Of a stretch of 64,000 nt of DNA, positions 50,823 through 60,561 are shown piece by piece. Made by a program: the position numbers and the translations under genes. The notes below the pieces were generated by a model that was given only the letters and a program-made list of their open reading frames with translations, was not told the origin of the DNA and did not search any database. Numbering within the stretch: position 1 is the first letter of the stretch; each line of letters starts with the position of its first letter. This stretch comes from Bacillota bacterium (lineage in GTDB: Bacteria > Bacillota > Clostridia > Peptostreptococcales > Anaerovoracaceae). The stretch spans positions 62,001 through 126,000 of the forward strand of contig JAETTD010000006.1 of assembly GCA_021769295.1 (NCBI GenBank), in the 5' to 3' direction.

Positions 50823-52577
50823 ATGATTAAAAAATTATTGGCTCATGTAAAGGAATATAAGAAAACAGCAATCGTAACGCCTTTCTTGGTGCTTATGGAA
50901 GTAGTGCTGGAAATACTGATTCCACTCATTATGGCAGAGCTTATAGACAGGGGGATTGACGGGGGCTCCATGCCTGATATCATCAAATACGGAATAGCTC
51001 TTTTGCTTTCGGCGCTGTTTGCTCTTGCTTTCGGAGTCGGAGCGGGCAGGACTGCTTCGGTGGCTTCATCGGGATTTGCAAGCAATTTGAGGAGCGCCAT
51101 GTACGACCATGTGCAGGAGTTCTCCTTTGCAAATATCGATAAGTTTTCTACCGCCAGCATAGTAACACGTTTGACAACAGACGTGTCCAATGTGCAAATG
51201 GCCTTTCAGATGTGCACCAGAATTGCAATCAGAGCGCCGGGAATGCTGATATTTGCTCTTATAGCGGCATTCAGCATAGATGCCGAACTTGCTTTTGTTT
51301 ATGTGGCAATTCTGCCTGTGCTGGGCCTTGGCCTCTATTGCATGATAAGGATTGTATACCCTGTTTTCAACAGAGTTTTCAAAACTTATGATAAGCTGAA
51401 CAATGTGGTTCAGGAAAATCTATACGGCATGAGGGTAGTGAAATCCTTTAATCGCCAGGAACACGAAGTTGAGAAGTTTAAGGAAACTTCCGGCAAGATA
51501 TATAAGGACTTTTCCAAGGCAGAAAAGACCATGGCCTTTGCACAGCCTTTGATGCAGTTTTGCATGTATGCTTCAATGCTGCTCATTTCGTGGTTTGGAG
51601 CCAGAGCCATAGTAGCAAGCGGTAACGACGCAGCTCTCGGGCTTTCAACGGGCGAACTTATAAGTTTGATTACTTATGCCATGCAGATTTTGATGAGTCT
51701 TATGATGATTTCCATGATATTCGTTATGTTTACCATGGCAAGAGCTTCGGGAGAGCGTATTGCAGAGCTTCTTGATGAAGAAAGCACCATTCACGACCCT
51801 GAAAATCCCGTATTCGATGTGGCTGACGGCTCCATAGATTTTGAAAATGTACATTTCAGATACGGAAAATCCAAGAATAAAGATGTATTAAACGATATAA
51901 ACCTTCATATAAAAAGCGGTCAAACCGTAGGAATAATCGGGGCCACAGGTTCGGCAAAGTCCAGCCTTGTACAGCTCATTCCAAGGCTTTACGATGTGAC
52001 CGAAGGCTCAGTCAGGGTGGGAGGCATAGATGTAAGAGATTACCATATCGAGAGCCTCAGAAATCAGGTTGCCGTTGTACTGCAAAAGAATACGTTGTTT
52101 TCGGGCACCATATCGGAAAACCTGAGGTGGGGCAATGAGAATGCCACCGATGAGGAAATTCAAAAGGCTTGCAAGCTTGCCTGTGCCGATGAATTTATCC
52201 GTGAATTTGAGGACGGATATGAGACATATATAGAGCAGGGCGGTTCCAACGTATCAGGCGGACAGAAACAGAGACTGTGCATAGCGAGAGCGCTGCTCAA
52301 GAAACCTAAAATCTTGATTTTGGATGACTCAACCAGCGCTGTGGACACCAAAACCGATGCCATGATTCGCAGAGCTTTCCGCACAGAAATACCCGATACC
52401 ACAAAGCTAATCATAGCTCAGCGTATAGCTTCGGTGCAGGATGCCGACCAGATTGTCGTTCTCGACGACGGACGCATTGCAGATGTGGGAAATCATGATG
52501 AGCTTATGAAGACCAGCGAGATATACAGAGAAGTTTACGAATCGCAGAACAAAGGGGGTGTGGCAGATGAGCAGTAA
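50823..52577 (+). CDS. Heterodimeric ABC exporter, subunit with degenerate site
   Basis: A 584-aa half-transporter with six membrane segments and one ATPase domain. Walker A is GATGSAKSS, with Ala for the usual Gly before Lys. Walker B is ILILDDSTS, with Asp for the catalytic Glu, and the H-loop is IAQRIAS, with Gln for His. The signature VSGGQKQR is canonical. These changes match the regulatory half of TM287/288- and BmrCD-type heterodimers. It pairs with the next gene, which overlaps it by 11 bp. Export of drugs or other hydrophobic compounds is likely. Confidence 0.92.
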   Translation: MIKKLLAHVKEYKKTAIVTPFLVLMEVVLEILIPLIMAELIDRGIDGGSMPDIIKYGIALLLSALFALAFGVGAGRTASVASSGFASNLRSAMYDHVQEFSFANIDKFSTASIVTRLTTDVSNVQMAFQMCTRIAIRAPGMLIFALIAAFSIDAELAFVYVAILPVLGLGLYCMIRIVYPVFNRVFKTYDKLNNVVQENLYGMRVVKSFNRQEHEVEKFKETSGKIYKDFSKAEKTMAFAQPLMQFCMYASMLLISWFGARAIVASGNDAALGLSTGELISLITYAMQILMSLMMISMIFVMFTMARASGERIAELLDEESTIHDPENPVFDVADGSIDFENVHFRYGKSKNKDVLNDINLHIKSGQTVGIIGATGSAKSSLVQLIPRLYDVTEGSVRVGGIDVRDYHIESLRNQVAVVLQKNTLFSGTISENLRWGNENATDEEIQKACKLACADEFIREFEDGYETYIEQGGSNVSGGQKQRLCIARALLKKPKILILDDSTSAVDTKTDAMIRRAFRTEIPDTTKLIIAQRIASVQDADQIVVLDDGRIADVGNHDELMKTSEIYREVYESQNKGGVADEQ

Positions 52578-54507
52578 CGAAACCCGCAGAATGCCAATGG
52601 GTAAAAGGCATGGCCGTGGCTTCGCACCCTTACCGAAAGGTCAGAAATTCAAGCCCGGCACCATAAAAAGATTGCTGTCTTACCTGAAGAGATACAAGGT
52701 AAGGCTCATACTGGTAGTAATCTGCATATTGATAAGCTCCGCTGCAGGCGTTGCGTCTTCCCTGTTTTTGCAGACGCTGATAGACGATTATATAACGCCG
52801 CTGTTAATAGAGGCGGTTCCTGACTTCGGCGGACTTCTAAAAGCCATAATGTCTATTGCGGCAGTATTCGCCGGAGGAATTTTGGCTTCGCTTTTCTACG
52901 CAAGGACTATGGCAATAGTTGCGCAGAGCACTTTGAAGGATATTCGTGATGAGATGTTCACCAAGATGCAGCAGCTCCCTGTCAAATATTTTGATACGAG
53001 AACTCACGGAGATATAATGAGCTATTACACCAACGACGCTGATACTTTGAGGCAGATGATATCTCAGAGTTTGCCAAACCTGTTTTCATCGGTGGTATCA
53101 ATGACAGCGGTATTTATCTCAATGCTTCATCTGAGTATATGGCTGACTCTCATAGTGCTGGCCTTTACAGGGCTTATACTTGTTGTGATAAAGGCCATTG
53201 CTTCAAGAAGCGGCGGCTATTTCATGAAGCAGCAGCGCAGCATAGCAGATGTAAACGGATACATTGAGGAAATGGTAAACGGCCAGAAAGTAGTGAAAGT
53301 CTTTTGCTACGAGGAAAAGGCAAAGGCAAGGTTTAAAGAGAAGAATGAAAACCTGCGTGAAACCACTGCCATGGCCAATACTCTTGCCAACGTGCTGATG
53401 CCGGTAACCGGAGGAATGGGCTATCTGCTTTATGTAATAATAGCCGTAGTGGGCGGAGCCATGGGAATAGCAGGAATTTCGAACTTTTCCATAGGCGGTC
53501 AGGCGACCATGACTTTGGGCACCATAGCCTCCTTCCTTACCCTCTCGAGAAACTTTGTAAACCCGATAGCGCAGGTTTCTCAGCAGCTTAATTCGGTCAT
53601 CATGGCTATGGCAGGCGCTTCGAGAATATTCGAATTGCTCGATGAGCAGCCTGAAGAGGACCATGGAAGCGTAACTCTGGTCAATGCCCATGTCAGCGAG
53701 ACCGGAGAACTTGAAGAATGCGAGGAGAGAACAGGCGTATGGGCTTGGAAAGACGGCGGCAAGCTTATCCCTATGCATGGAAAAATCAACCTTAAAGAAG
53801 TTGATTTCGGATATAATGATGACGAGTTGGTTCTCCACGATATAACCATATACGCAGAACCGGGACAAAAAGTTGCGCTGGTAGGGGCCACAGGCGCAGG
53901 AAAAACTACCATAACAAACCTGATTAACAGATTTTACGATATAGATGACGGCAAAATTCAGTACGACGGTATCAATATAAACCGCATAAAGAAGTTCGAT
54001 TTACGCCGCTCTCTCGGCGTAGTCCTTCAGGATGTAAACCTGTTTACCGGCACCGTCATGGATAACATACGCTACGGAAAGCTAAATGCCACCGATGAGG
54101 AATGCATTGCGGCAGCCAAACTTGCCAATGCAGACGGTTTTATCAGAATGCTTCCTGACGGCTACGACACCATACTTGAGGGAGACGGAAGCGGCCTGTC
54201 TCAAGGGCAGAGGCAGTTGATTTCAATCGCCCGTGCGGCGGTGGCAGACCCCCCTGTAATGATTCTGGATGAAGCCACTTCATCCATAGACACGAGAACC
54301 GAAAGCATAGTTCAGAAGGGAATGGATAATCTGATGCACGGCAGAACGGTATTTGTCATAGCCCACAGATTGTCCACCATTCAAAATGCTGATGTAATAA
54401 TGGTTATGGACAAGGGCAGAATTATAGAAAGAGGCAATCACGAACACCTATTGGAAGAAAAGGGCAGGTACTATCAACTGTATACGGGAGCGTTTGAGCT
54501 TGAATAG
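52567..54507 (+). CDS. Heterodimeric ABC exporter, catalytic subunit
   Basis: A 646-aa half-transporter. An N-terminal basic extension (about 35 residues) precedes six membrane segments. Walker A GATGAGKTT, Walker B VMILDEATS with Glu, and H-loop VIAHRLST are intact, while the signature is LSQGQRQ, with Gln for the second Gly. This complements the degenerate partner encoded upstream. I chose ATG 52567 because GGGGGTG lies about 7 bases before it. An insert of about 25 residues (ELEECEERTGVWAWKDGGK) precedes the ATPase core. It ends the operon with a terminator 6 bp later. Confidence 0.92.
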   Translation: MSSNETRRMPMGKRHGRGFAPLPKGQKFKPGTIKRLLSYLKRYKVRLILVVICILISSAAGVASSLFLQTLIDDYITPLLIEAVPDFGGLLKAIMSIAAVFAGGILASLFYARTMAIVAQSTLKDIRDEMFTKMQQLPVKYFDTRTHGDIMSYYTNDADTLRQMISQSLPNLFSSVVSMTAVFISMLHLSIWLTLIVLAFTGLILVVIKAIASRSGGYFMKQQRSIADVNGYIEEMVNGQKVVKVFCYEEKAKARFKEKNENLRETTAMANTLANVLMPVTGGMGYLLYVIIAVVGGAMGIAGISNFSIGGQATMTLGTIASFLTLSRNFVNPIAQVSQQLNSVIMAMAGASRIFELLDEQPEEDHGSVTLVNAHVSETGELEECEERTGVWAWKDGGKLIPMHGKINLKEVDFGYNDDELVLHDITIYAEPGQKVALVGATGAGKTTITNLINRFYDIDDGKIQYDGININRIKKFDLRRSLGVVLQDVNLFTGTVMDNIRYGKLNATDEECIAAAKLANADGFIRMLPDGYDTILEGDGSGLSQGQRQLISIARAAVADPPVMILDEATSSIDTRTESIVQKGMDNLMHGRTVFVIAHRLSTIQNADVIMVMDKGRIIERGNHEHLLEEKGRYYQLYTGAFELE

Positions 54508-54512
54508 GCAGC

Positions 54513-54540
54513 AAAAGGCACTTTTAACGAAGTGCCTTTT
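54513..54540. terminator. Bidirectional terminator between convergent genes
   Basis: AAAAGGCACTT (54513-54523) pairs with AAGTGCCTTTT (54530-54540). It ends the ABC operon, and on the minus strand it overlaps the stop of the nuclease-like gene. Confidence 0.9.
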
Positions 54541-55297
54541 ATATTGGGAGGAACAGCGCCAGGGATGAGGCAAGTGATTTTATCGATGCTATGTCAATGG
54601 CGCCGTCTTTTGTGTCCATGGTGATGATGAGCTCATTGGGAATAGTAAAACCGTTGTCTAAGTACAATGCGAGCTTTTTCATGGCCTTTTCCCTATATGA
54701 ATCATTGGTCACCATGCCCATATGCTCCCAGTATATCTTTTCGCCCGCTTCTGTGACGAAGGTAAAGTCCGGGTGAAGGGTGACTTTGCGCTTGTTATCA
54801 AACAGTGCGAGAGGCATTTCATATTCAAAGGGAATTCCTTCGGAATGGAGGACTTCTGCGATTATGGCCTCCGACTTTGAGCGAACATACAAGCCAAAGG
54901 AAGTACGGTGAAGCAGGATGTTTTCCGGCGCTTTGCGGGGCGCAGCAGCTTTTGGAGCAGACATCCTATAAGCCTTTGGCAAAACGCTGTTGACATAGTC
55001 ATAATCATATGACTTGTATTCTTGCAGCAGTTTCTTCTGCAAAGCGATGTTTCTCTCCAGAATTTTGATTGCAGCGCTTAGAAAATGCTGCGTTTTTACG
55101 TTCTCGATAATTTCAGTCTTATCAGCCGAAAGATAGCAGCGCTTCTTGCCCTTTAAGAGATAATAACGCTCTTTACCCCTGATTGTCTGGCGTATCATGT
55201 TGTATTTCGGAAGCGTTGCCCGGCGTGCTTTGTAAGCAGCCAAAAGCTTGAGCTGTGTGTCCAAGTCCAATCTTGTTAATTCTAAATATTTCTTCAT
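54539..55297 (-). CDS. PD-(D/E)XK nuclease-like protein
   Basis: A 252-aa protein. An N-terminal coiled or helical part (about 1-110, with YYLLKGKKRCYLSADK) is followed by a restriction-endonuclease-like core: VRSKSEAIIAEVLHSEGIPF with a conserved Glu, then HPDFTFV (Asp) and IYWEHMGM (Glu and His). The family is common in Firmicutes and of unknown role. I chose the ATG at 55297 (reading left), which begins MKKYLELTRLDLDTQL; 52 open codons upstream are of unlikely composition. No clear ribosome site precedes it, and a TTTACA/TATGCT pair with 17-bp spacing lies just upstream, so the mRNA may be nearly leaderless. Confidence 0.72.
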   Translation of the reverse strand: MKKYLELTRLDLDTQLKLLAAYKARRATLPKYNMIRQTIRGKERYYLLKGKKRCYLSADKTEIIENVKTQHFLSAAIKILERNIALQKKLLQEYKSYDYDYVNSVLPKAYRMSAPKAAAPRKAPENILLHRTSFGLYVRSKSEAIIAEVLHSEGIPFEYEMPLALFDNKRKVTLHPDFTFVTEAGEKIYWEHMGMVTNDSYREKAMKKLALYLDNGFTIPNELIITMDTKDGAIDIASIKSLASSLALFLPI

Positions 55298-55383
55298 GAA
55301 TTGAGCATACCATAAATGGTAAAAAATGTAAATACATATTTTTACAAAACTTGTGAGTATACTGTGTGGATGCGCCTCACCGG

Positions 55384-55482
55384 CATACATATATTGGGGC
55401 GCCGTCATACATTGTATAGCGATTTGCCCCGAAAGTGATGACGTGGGCATCACTTTTTGAGGAAAGTGGCATACATTGTATG
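55384..55482. repeat. CATACAT palindrome cluster
   Basis: CATACATATATT (55384), CATACATTGTAT (55406) and CATACATTGTATG (55470) recur. A 9-bp hairpin lies between the last two (AAAGTGATG 55432-55440 with CATCACTTT 55448-55456). I see no coding sequence in 55298-55586. The cluster lies between the leftward nuclease-like gene and the rightward XRE operon and could be regulatory for either. Confidence 0.5.
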
Positions 55483-55586
55483 ACGGGCTGAGGCTAAAGT
55501 GCTGCCCGGGGAGCTACAGCAAACGGGTTACAGCCAACGCCCTGCCGCCCGGATCGCAGTATAATAAACCGCAGCTAAAAAAATTA

Positions 55587-55643
55587 TTGACAGGGCGGCA
55601 TAGCAATGCTATACTGCTATCAGTTGACAACTAAACTTGTCAA
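55587..55643 (+). promoter_or_regulatory. Promoter and operator of the XRE/DUF3169/ABC operon
   Basis: TTGACA (55587-55592), 17 bp, TATACT (55610-55615). A perfect inverted repeat TTGACAA-CTAAAC-TTGTCAA (55624-55643) follows at the start point and is a fitting site for the small XRE repressor encoded next. A run of nine G lies at 55674-55682 in the 5' UTR. Confidence 0.87.
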
Positions 55644-55718
55644 AATGTAAAGGAAAATAGTCAAAAAATCTGCGGGGGGGGGCATTACTTTCCCCGTATA
55701 AGAGAGGAAAGTGAACAA

Positions 55719-55922
55719 ATGCCGCTCAGGAACAGATTAAAAGAGTATCGTGCCGGGATGAATATCAACCAGTCGGACTTCGGCAGGCTGGCAGGAGTCT
55801 CAAGGCAGACTATCAGTCAGATAGAACGTGGGGACTATTCACCGTCAGTGACACTCGCTCTTAAAATCGCCAAAATATGCAATGCTAAGGTAGAAGATAT
55901 ATTTATTTATGAGGAGGAATAA
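55719..55922 (+). CDS. Small XRE-family HTH regulator
   Basis: A 67-aa protein that is a single helix-turn-helix domain (NQSDFGRLAGVSRQTISQIE at about 18-37, then YSPSVTLALKIAKIC). It belongs to the small Cro-like regulators typically found before DUF3169 or ABC-2 transporter genes in Firmicutes. It overlaps the ribosome site of the next gene and is coupled to it. The perfect inverted repeat downstream of its promoter suggests autorepression. Confidence 0.92.
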   Translation: MPLRNRLKEYRAGMNINQSDFGRLAGVSRQTISQIERGDYSPSVTLALKIAKICNAKVEDIFIYEEE

Positions 55923-55926
55923 TATT

Positions 55927-56730
55927 GTGAACAACGAGAGAAACAGACGGGAAAACAGAAAAGCTTTAAAAGTATTTATTCCTATCATAATAGCCGCAGC
56001 AGTAGTAGGCGGAATCGTGGGAGGTATGGCAAGCACCGACGGAGCAAAGGATATTGCCGCAAATATCAGCGATTTTTTAAGAGAACTCTTATATCTGATT
56101 GCACCTTATGGAGTTGTGCTAACCGGTACGGCAGGTATTTTAATCGCATGGTACTTTTATAAATCTGCGGAAAAAGAGTTTCTGCACAGCAAAGAACAGT
56201 GCCGGACGGATGATGAAGTAGAAGAAGAAATATTGGCAGCCGTGGACAGAAAAATATCTTTAGGCATGCTGACCGTGAGCGTTGCTGTGATAGTTTCATT
56301 CATCTTTTTCGGAACCGTGGTTTCATATATAGACAGATACCTGGACGGAAACGGAAATTTACTGATAATTGCAATTATATTTTTTGTAGCAGAAGAATTT
56401 TTTGCCGTAAAATTACAGCAGATGATGATAGACTTTGAAAAGGTTCTCAACCCTGAGAAGCAGGGAAGCGTCTACGATTTGAAATTCAAAGAAAAGTGGG
56501 AAGACAGCTGTGACGAAATGGAAAAGCTTATGATATATAAGGCTTCATATAAAGCTTATCAGACAGCCAACAAAGCTTGCGTGGCGGCATTTCTGGCAAT
56601 GGTAATGCTGAGCTTTTTCTTTGATTACGGGCCTCTGCCTGCAATCGTGGCAGGCTCGGTTTGGCTTGCAATGACCGTATCCTATTGCTTGGAAGCGATG
56701 AAACTCGACAAAGAAAAAATAAACGAATAA
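55927..56730 (+). CDS. DUF3169-type membrane protein
   Basis: A 267-aa membrane protein with about six predicted segments: one near 20-38, one near 57-78, two in the middle and two at the C-terminus. Basic N-terminus and hydrophilic loops such as KEFLHSKEQCRTDDEVEEE are as in DUF3169 proteins, which commonly follow small XRE regulators. Function unknown. I chose GTG 55927, because AGGAGG lies 10 bases upstream; the in-frame ATG at 55909 would overlap the ribosome site itself. An ABC ATPase gene follows 14 bp later. Confidence 0.8.
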   Translation: MNNERNRRENRKALKVFIPIIIAAAVVGGIVGGMASTDGAKDIAANISDFLRELLYLIAPYGVVLTGTAGILIAWYFYKSAEKEFLHSKEQCRTDDEVEEEILAAVDRKISLGMLTVSVAVIVSFIFFGTVVSYIDRYLDGNGNLLIIAIIFFVAEEFFAVKLQQMMIDFEKVLNPEKQGSVYDLKFKEKWEDSCDEMEKLMIYKASYKAYQTANKACVAAFLAMVMLSFFFDYGPLPAIVAGSVWLAMTVSYCLEAMKLDKEKINE

Positions 56731-56744
56731 AAGGGAGAAAAAAG

Positions 56745-57719
56745 ATGAGTTTGGTAGTAAAAAATCTGAAAAAAACTTATGGGGAAAAAGTGGTGGTTGA
56801 TAACCTCAGTTTTGAAATGCCCGGCCCCGGCGTTTATGCGCTGCTTGGAACCAACGGCGCAGGAAAGACAACCACAATAAGAATGATACTCAATATGCTG
56901 GCAAGAGACGGCGGCGAAGTTCTGTGGAACGGCCGGCCGCTGACGACAGACAACTGCAATGTTGGATATTTGGCAGAAGAAAGAGGCTTATATCCGAAAT
57001 ACAATCTTATGGACCAGCTCATATATTTTGCAGGACTCAGAGGAGTACCTAAAGCAGAAGCGAAAGAAAGGATAAAATACTGGGCAAAAAGACTTGAAGC
57101 AGAAGAATATCTGTATCCTTCCGCATCCCCTGCGCCCGCCTTGGAAGAAAAGAAAAAGTATAAGTCCGCAAGGAAGAAGGCCTTCAAGCCTAAGCTGGCG
57201 GACCAGCTGTCAAAGGGAAATCAGCAGAAGATACAGTTTATGATAGCGCTCATATCAGACCCGGAGCTCATCATATTGGATGAACCTCTTTCAGGCCTTG
57301 ACCCCGTAAACACGGATTTGTTTAAGGGAATAATAAGAGAGCAGATAGCAGCGGGAAAGTACCTCATCATGTCAAGTCATCAAATGGCAACCGTCGAAGA
57401 ATTCTGTACAGACATCACCATTCTCGACCGTTCAAAACCTGTTCTTCAGGGCAACCTCAACGAAATCAAGAAGAGCTACGGCAGGGTCAACCTGCATCTT
57501 AAAACGGAGCAGGATGCAACCCATATAATCGAAGCTCAAGGGGCAAAGATTCTTACGGAAAAGGAATGTGAATACCAGCTTAAGGTTACGGGCGAAGAGC
57601 AGGCGAACAAATTGCTGGCCGAGCTGATAGCTGCCGGAATTATGGTTATAACCTTCGACCTCAGAGAGCCTTCGCTTCACGAAATTTTTGTAGAAAAAGT
57701 AGGTGAAGTGCATGAATAA
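56745..57719 (+). CDS. ABC-2 exporter ATPase (NatA type)
   Basis: A 324-aa ATPase. Walker A GTNGAGKTTT (about 38-47), Walker B LIILDEPLSGLDP and H-loop SSHQ are intact; the signature is LSKGNQQK, usual in the NatA/EcsA group. It carries an insert of about 35 residues (SASPAPALEEKKKYKSARKK) before the signature and a C-terminal DUF4162-like domain. I chose ATG 56745, preceded by AAGGGAG. It serves the two permeases at 57712 and 58688. NatAB-type pumps export Na+ or antimicrobial compounds; the substrate here is unknown. Confidence 0.9.
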   Translation: MSLVVKNLKKTYGEKVVVDNLSFEMPGPGVYALLGTNGAGKTTTIRMILNMLARDGGEVLWNGRPLTTDNCNVGYLAEERGLYPKYNLMDQLIYFAGLRGVPKAEAKERIKYWAKRLEAEEYLYPSASPAPALEEKKKYKSARKKAFKPKLADQLSKGNQQKIQFMIALISDPELIILDEPLSGLDPVNTDLFKGIIREQIAAGKYLIMSSHQMATVEEFCTDITILDRSKPVLQGNLNEIKKSYGRVNLHLKTEQDATHIIEAQGAKILTEKECEYQLKVTGEEQANKLLAELIAAGIMVITFDLREPSLHEIFVEKVGEVHE

Positions 57720-58686
57720 GAAGGGAGCATTTACAGGGATTGGGAAGGTATATAAATTCACCCTTTCTCAGCTTTTTAAAAACAAATCAAATCTCATCTC
57801 CTTCGGAATATTTATTCTGATAGCGCTCCTTGCAGTGCCCGTAATGTCAATTTTTATGGGAGGAGATGCTGAATCCGGATTGGCGTTTTATACGGAAGTT
57901 TCAACCATGGAAGATTTTCTGAATCGTGATGAGGTGGGCTTCGATTCAAGATATTTTATTCAGTACGGATATTCTATACTGGTGATGATAATATGCGTCT
58001 TCTCATGTACATATATCGTTCGCTCCATACTGGAAGAAAAATCATCGAAGCTGGTTGAAACCCTGCTGGTGAGTATCAAATCGGAGGCAATGATTTTAGG
58101 AAAGATTCTGGCGATAATAACCTTTGTATTTTCTATGATTATGCTCATGATAATTTCGTTTGTGCTGTCGTATTTTGTTACGGGAATGTTTACCGACACT
58201 TCATTTATAGGAGCAGCTTTGGCAGGAATGGGAATCAGCGCAGATTTTCTGAATATCGGCCCGGGGCTCATTGTAATTGCAATAATCTCTGCCCTTCTGG
58301 CATGTGTGCTCCTATCGCTGATAGCAGCTTTAAGCGGTGCAGGATGTTCCAATATGGAGGATATGGAATCAGCCAATATGGCAGCTACCATGATAATCTT
58401 GGCATGTTATCTTGCAGTTGTGTTCGTCACACCTTTCGGAAGCACACCTGCGGTATTCATGTCATTGTGTCCGTTTATTTCATCCTTTGCAGCGCCTGCC
58501 TATTATGCCACGGGCGACATAGGAATGGGAATCATGATTGCATCATGGGTTATTCAGATTATAAGCATATTGCTCATACACAGATTATCCGGAAGGGTTT
58601 ATGACAGTCTGATAATGTACAACGGCAACCGGCTGAAAGTGGGCAAAATTATGTCCATGGCAATGGGAAGAAAGGAGGGGAAATAA
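57712..58686 (+). CDS. ABC-2 type permease 1
   Basis: A 324-aa permease. One membrane segment lies near the N-terminus (about 26-46), then a soluble part, then five segments from about 88 to 305. VRSILEEKSSKLVETLLVSIKS is the conserved coupling helix of ABC-2 permeases. I chose ATG 57712, which overlaps the ATPase stop by 8 bp. It resembles the next gene in layout, so the pump is probably a heterodimer of two permeases. Confidence 0.88.
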   Translation: MNKKGAFTGIGKVYKFTLSQLFKNKSNLISFGIFILIALLAVPVMSIFMGGDAESGLAFYTEVSTMEDFLNRDEVGFDSRYFIQYGYSILVMIICVFSCTYIVRSILEEKSSKLVETLLVSIKSEAMILGKILAIITFVFSMIMLMIISFVLSYFVTGMFTDTSFIGAALAGMGISADFLNIGPGLIVIAIISALLACVLLSLIAALSGAGCSNMEDMESANMAATMIILACYLAVVFVTPFGSTPAVFMSLCPFISSFAAPAYYATGDIGMGIMIASWVIQIISILLIHRLSGRVYDSLIMYNGNRLKVGKIMSMAMGRKEGK

Positions 58687-58687
58687 A

Positions 58688-60034
58688 ATGAAAGAACAAT
58701 TACGCGGTTTTTCCAAGATTTTTTCCTTTACGTTTTCACAGCATGTAAAGAACAAGGGATATAAAAACAGCACTATAGTAATAGCTCTTTTGTGCCTGCT
58801 CATTCCGGCTATTATCATGGTAGGAATCGAAATGAAAAGCAGCGGTGAGACCGAAGCGGAACCCTCCAAAGAAGAAGGGGTACAGCAGGAATATGCCGCA
58901 GATCTCACTTCCGTAAAGAAGATTATTGCAGTAGACTTGAGCAAGGAAAGGGAGGCAGACTTGTCCCAGCTTCCCGCAGTTGCAAAGGAAGCGATGAACC
59001 TTGATATTACGGTTTCCGACTACGGCGATGATTTTGAAAAAGCTAGAAATGACTCAAAGGGCACCGGCGATACCTTGCTGATAGTGACAGAGCAGCATGG
59101 AAGGGAATATACGATGTCCATAGTGATTCCGGAAGACAGTGGGCTTTCGGAGGACGTGGCATACGGCTTTGATAATTTGCTTATGGCATATGCGGACGGA
59201 CTGAGCGTTGCCAGCGGAGGTTCAGCCAATTATTACGATGTCGACGGCGGTCAATCGGGAGAAGATGATTCCATGAGCGGCATGGATTCAATGGCAATGA
59301 TGATAATGAGCTACCTGAATGTAATGGTTCTTTACTTCTTTGTGCTCATCTACGGTCAGGGCGTTGCCAACAGCGTTGTCATGGAAAAAAGCTCAAAGCT
59401 TATGGAAAACTTCCTTGTATCGGTTAAGCCTACAGCAATAGTTTTAGGCAAACTGGCAGCGATAACCGCCACGGGAATCTTGCAGCTTTTCAGTTGGATT
59501 TTCTCTCTGGCAATCAGCTTTGCCGTGGGAACCTTTGCAGTCAAAAGCATAAATCCGGAAACGGATATGTTTATAATACAGCTGTTCAGCTTCTTGAAAG
59601 AAGTTACAAGCGGCATGTTCTCTCCTGTAAACTGCATAATGGCGATGCTGGTCGTAATGTCCGGAATGCTTTTATACTGTGCGCTGGCAGCTATCGGAGG
59701 AGCAATGGCAAGCAAGGCAGAAGATTTATCGTCAGCCAATGTAATATTTACCCTCGTATTGGTCGTAAGCTTTATTGTAGCCATATACGGAGGCGGCCTT
59801 GACGGCGAAGCAAAGCCTTGGCTTGACTGGATACCGTTTACATCGGTGATGATAACTCCTTCAAAAATTCTTATGGGAGCGTTGCCTCTCTGGAAGACCA
59901 TAGGCTCCTTTGCCGTAACATTGGCAACGACCCTTGCAGCCACACTGGCGGCAGGCAAGATTTACAAGTCGCTGGCCCTTTACAGAGGCGAAATACTTAA
60001 ACCAAGTACACTTATTAAAATGTTGAGAGGTTAG
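58688..60034 (+). CDS. ABC-2 type permease 2 (NatB-like)
   Basis: A 448-aa permease with an N-terminal membrane segment (about 30-50), a large external domain (about 55-200, with ADLTSVKKIIAVDLSKER) and five membrane segments in the C-terminal half. NSVVMEKSSKLMENFLVSVK is the coupling helix shared with permease 1. It starts 1 bp after the previous stop and is followed 2 bp later by a nitroreductase gene, which is therefore in the same operon. Confidence 0.88.
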   Translation: MKEQLRGFSKIFSFTFSQHVKNKGYKNSTIVIALLCLLIPAIIMVGIEMKSSGETEAEPSKEEGVQQEYAADLTSVKKIIAVDLSKEREADLSQLPAVAKEAMNLDITVSDYGDDFEKARNDSKGTGDTLLIVTEQHGREYTMSIVIPEDSGLSEDVAYGFDNLLMAYADGLSVASGGSANYYDVDGGQSGEDDSMSGMDSMAMMIMSYLNVMVLYFFVLIYGQGVANSVVMEKSSKLMENFLVSVKPTAIVLGKLAAITATGILQLFSWIFSLAISFAVGTFAVKSINPETDMFIIQLFSFLKEVTSGMFSPVNCIMAMLVVMSGMLLYCALAAIGGAMASKAEDLSSANVIFTLVLVVSFIVAIYGGGLDGEAKPWLDWIPFTSVMITPSKILMGALPLWKTIGSFAVTLATTLAATLAAGKIYKSLALYRGEILKPSTLIKMLRG

Positions 60035-60036
60035 AG

Positions 60037-60555
60037 ATGAACGAAACAATCAAGAATCTGCTTACAAGGCGGAGCGTAAGAAGTTTTAATGAAAATCCGA
60101 TTTCACGTGAGGACTTGGATTTGATACTGGAAACGGCAATATATGCGCCAAGCGGCATGAACATGCAGACGTGGCAATTTACGGCCGTCACCGACAAAGC
60201 GAAGATTCAGGAGCTGGCAGCTGCCGTAGGGGAAGCTCTTGGCAGAGAAGGATATGACTTTTATAAGCCGGCTGTGCTTATAATTCCTTCCAACGAGCGC
60301 CAAAGCCAATGGGGAATGGAGGACAACGCATGCGCGCTGGAGAACATGTTCTTAGCTGCTCATTCTCTGGGAATAGGCTCGGTGTGGATAAATCAGCTCA
60401 GACACGTATACGATGAGCCTGCGATACGAAATATATTGAGAAAGTGGGGAATTCCGGACGACCATGTGGTCTACGGGGCAGCAGCCCTCGGCTACGGAAG
60501 CGAAGAACCTGCAGGTAAGGTTGAAAAAAAGGGGATTATAAAAATAGTGGAATAA
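60037..60555 (+). CDS. Nitroreductase family flavoprotein
   Basis: A 172-aa FMN-dependent reductase. RRSVRSFNENPISREDLDLI with an Arg-Arg-Ser-x-Arg start, APSGMNMQTWQF for FMN binding, and LAAHSLGIGSVWINQL and GAAALGYG at the end are standard for the family. It would reduce nitro compounds, quinones or enones with NAD(P)H. It is the last gene of the XRE/ABC-2 operon, so its role may be linked to whatever that pump exports. A 17-bp GC hairpin lies 7 bp after its stop. Confidence 0.92.
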   Translation: MNETIKNLLTRRSVRSFNENPISREDLDLILETAIYAPSGMNMQTWQFTAVTDKAKIQELAAAVGEALGREGYDFYKPAVLIIPSNERQSQWGMEDNACALENMFLAAHSLGIGSVWINQLRHVYDEPAIRNILRKWGIPDDHVVYGAAALGYGSEEPAGKVEKKGIIKIVE

Positions 60556-60561
60556 ATAATG

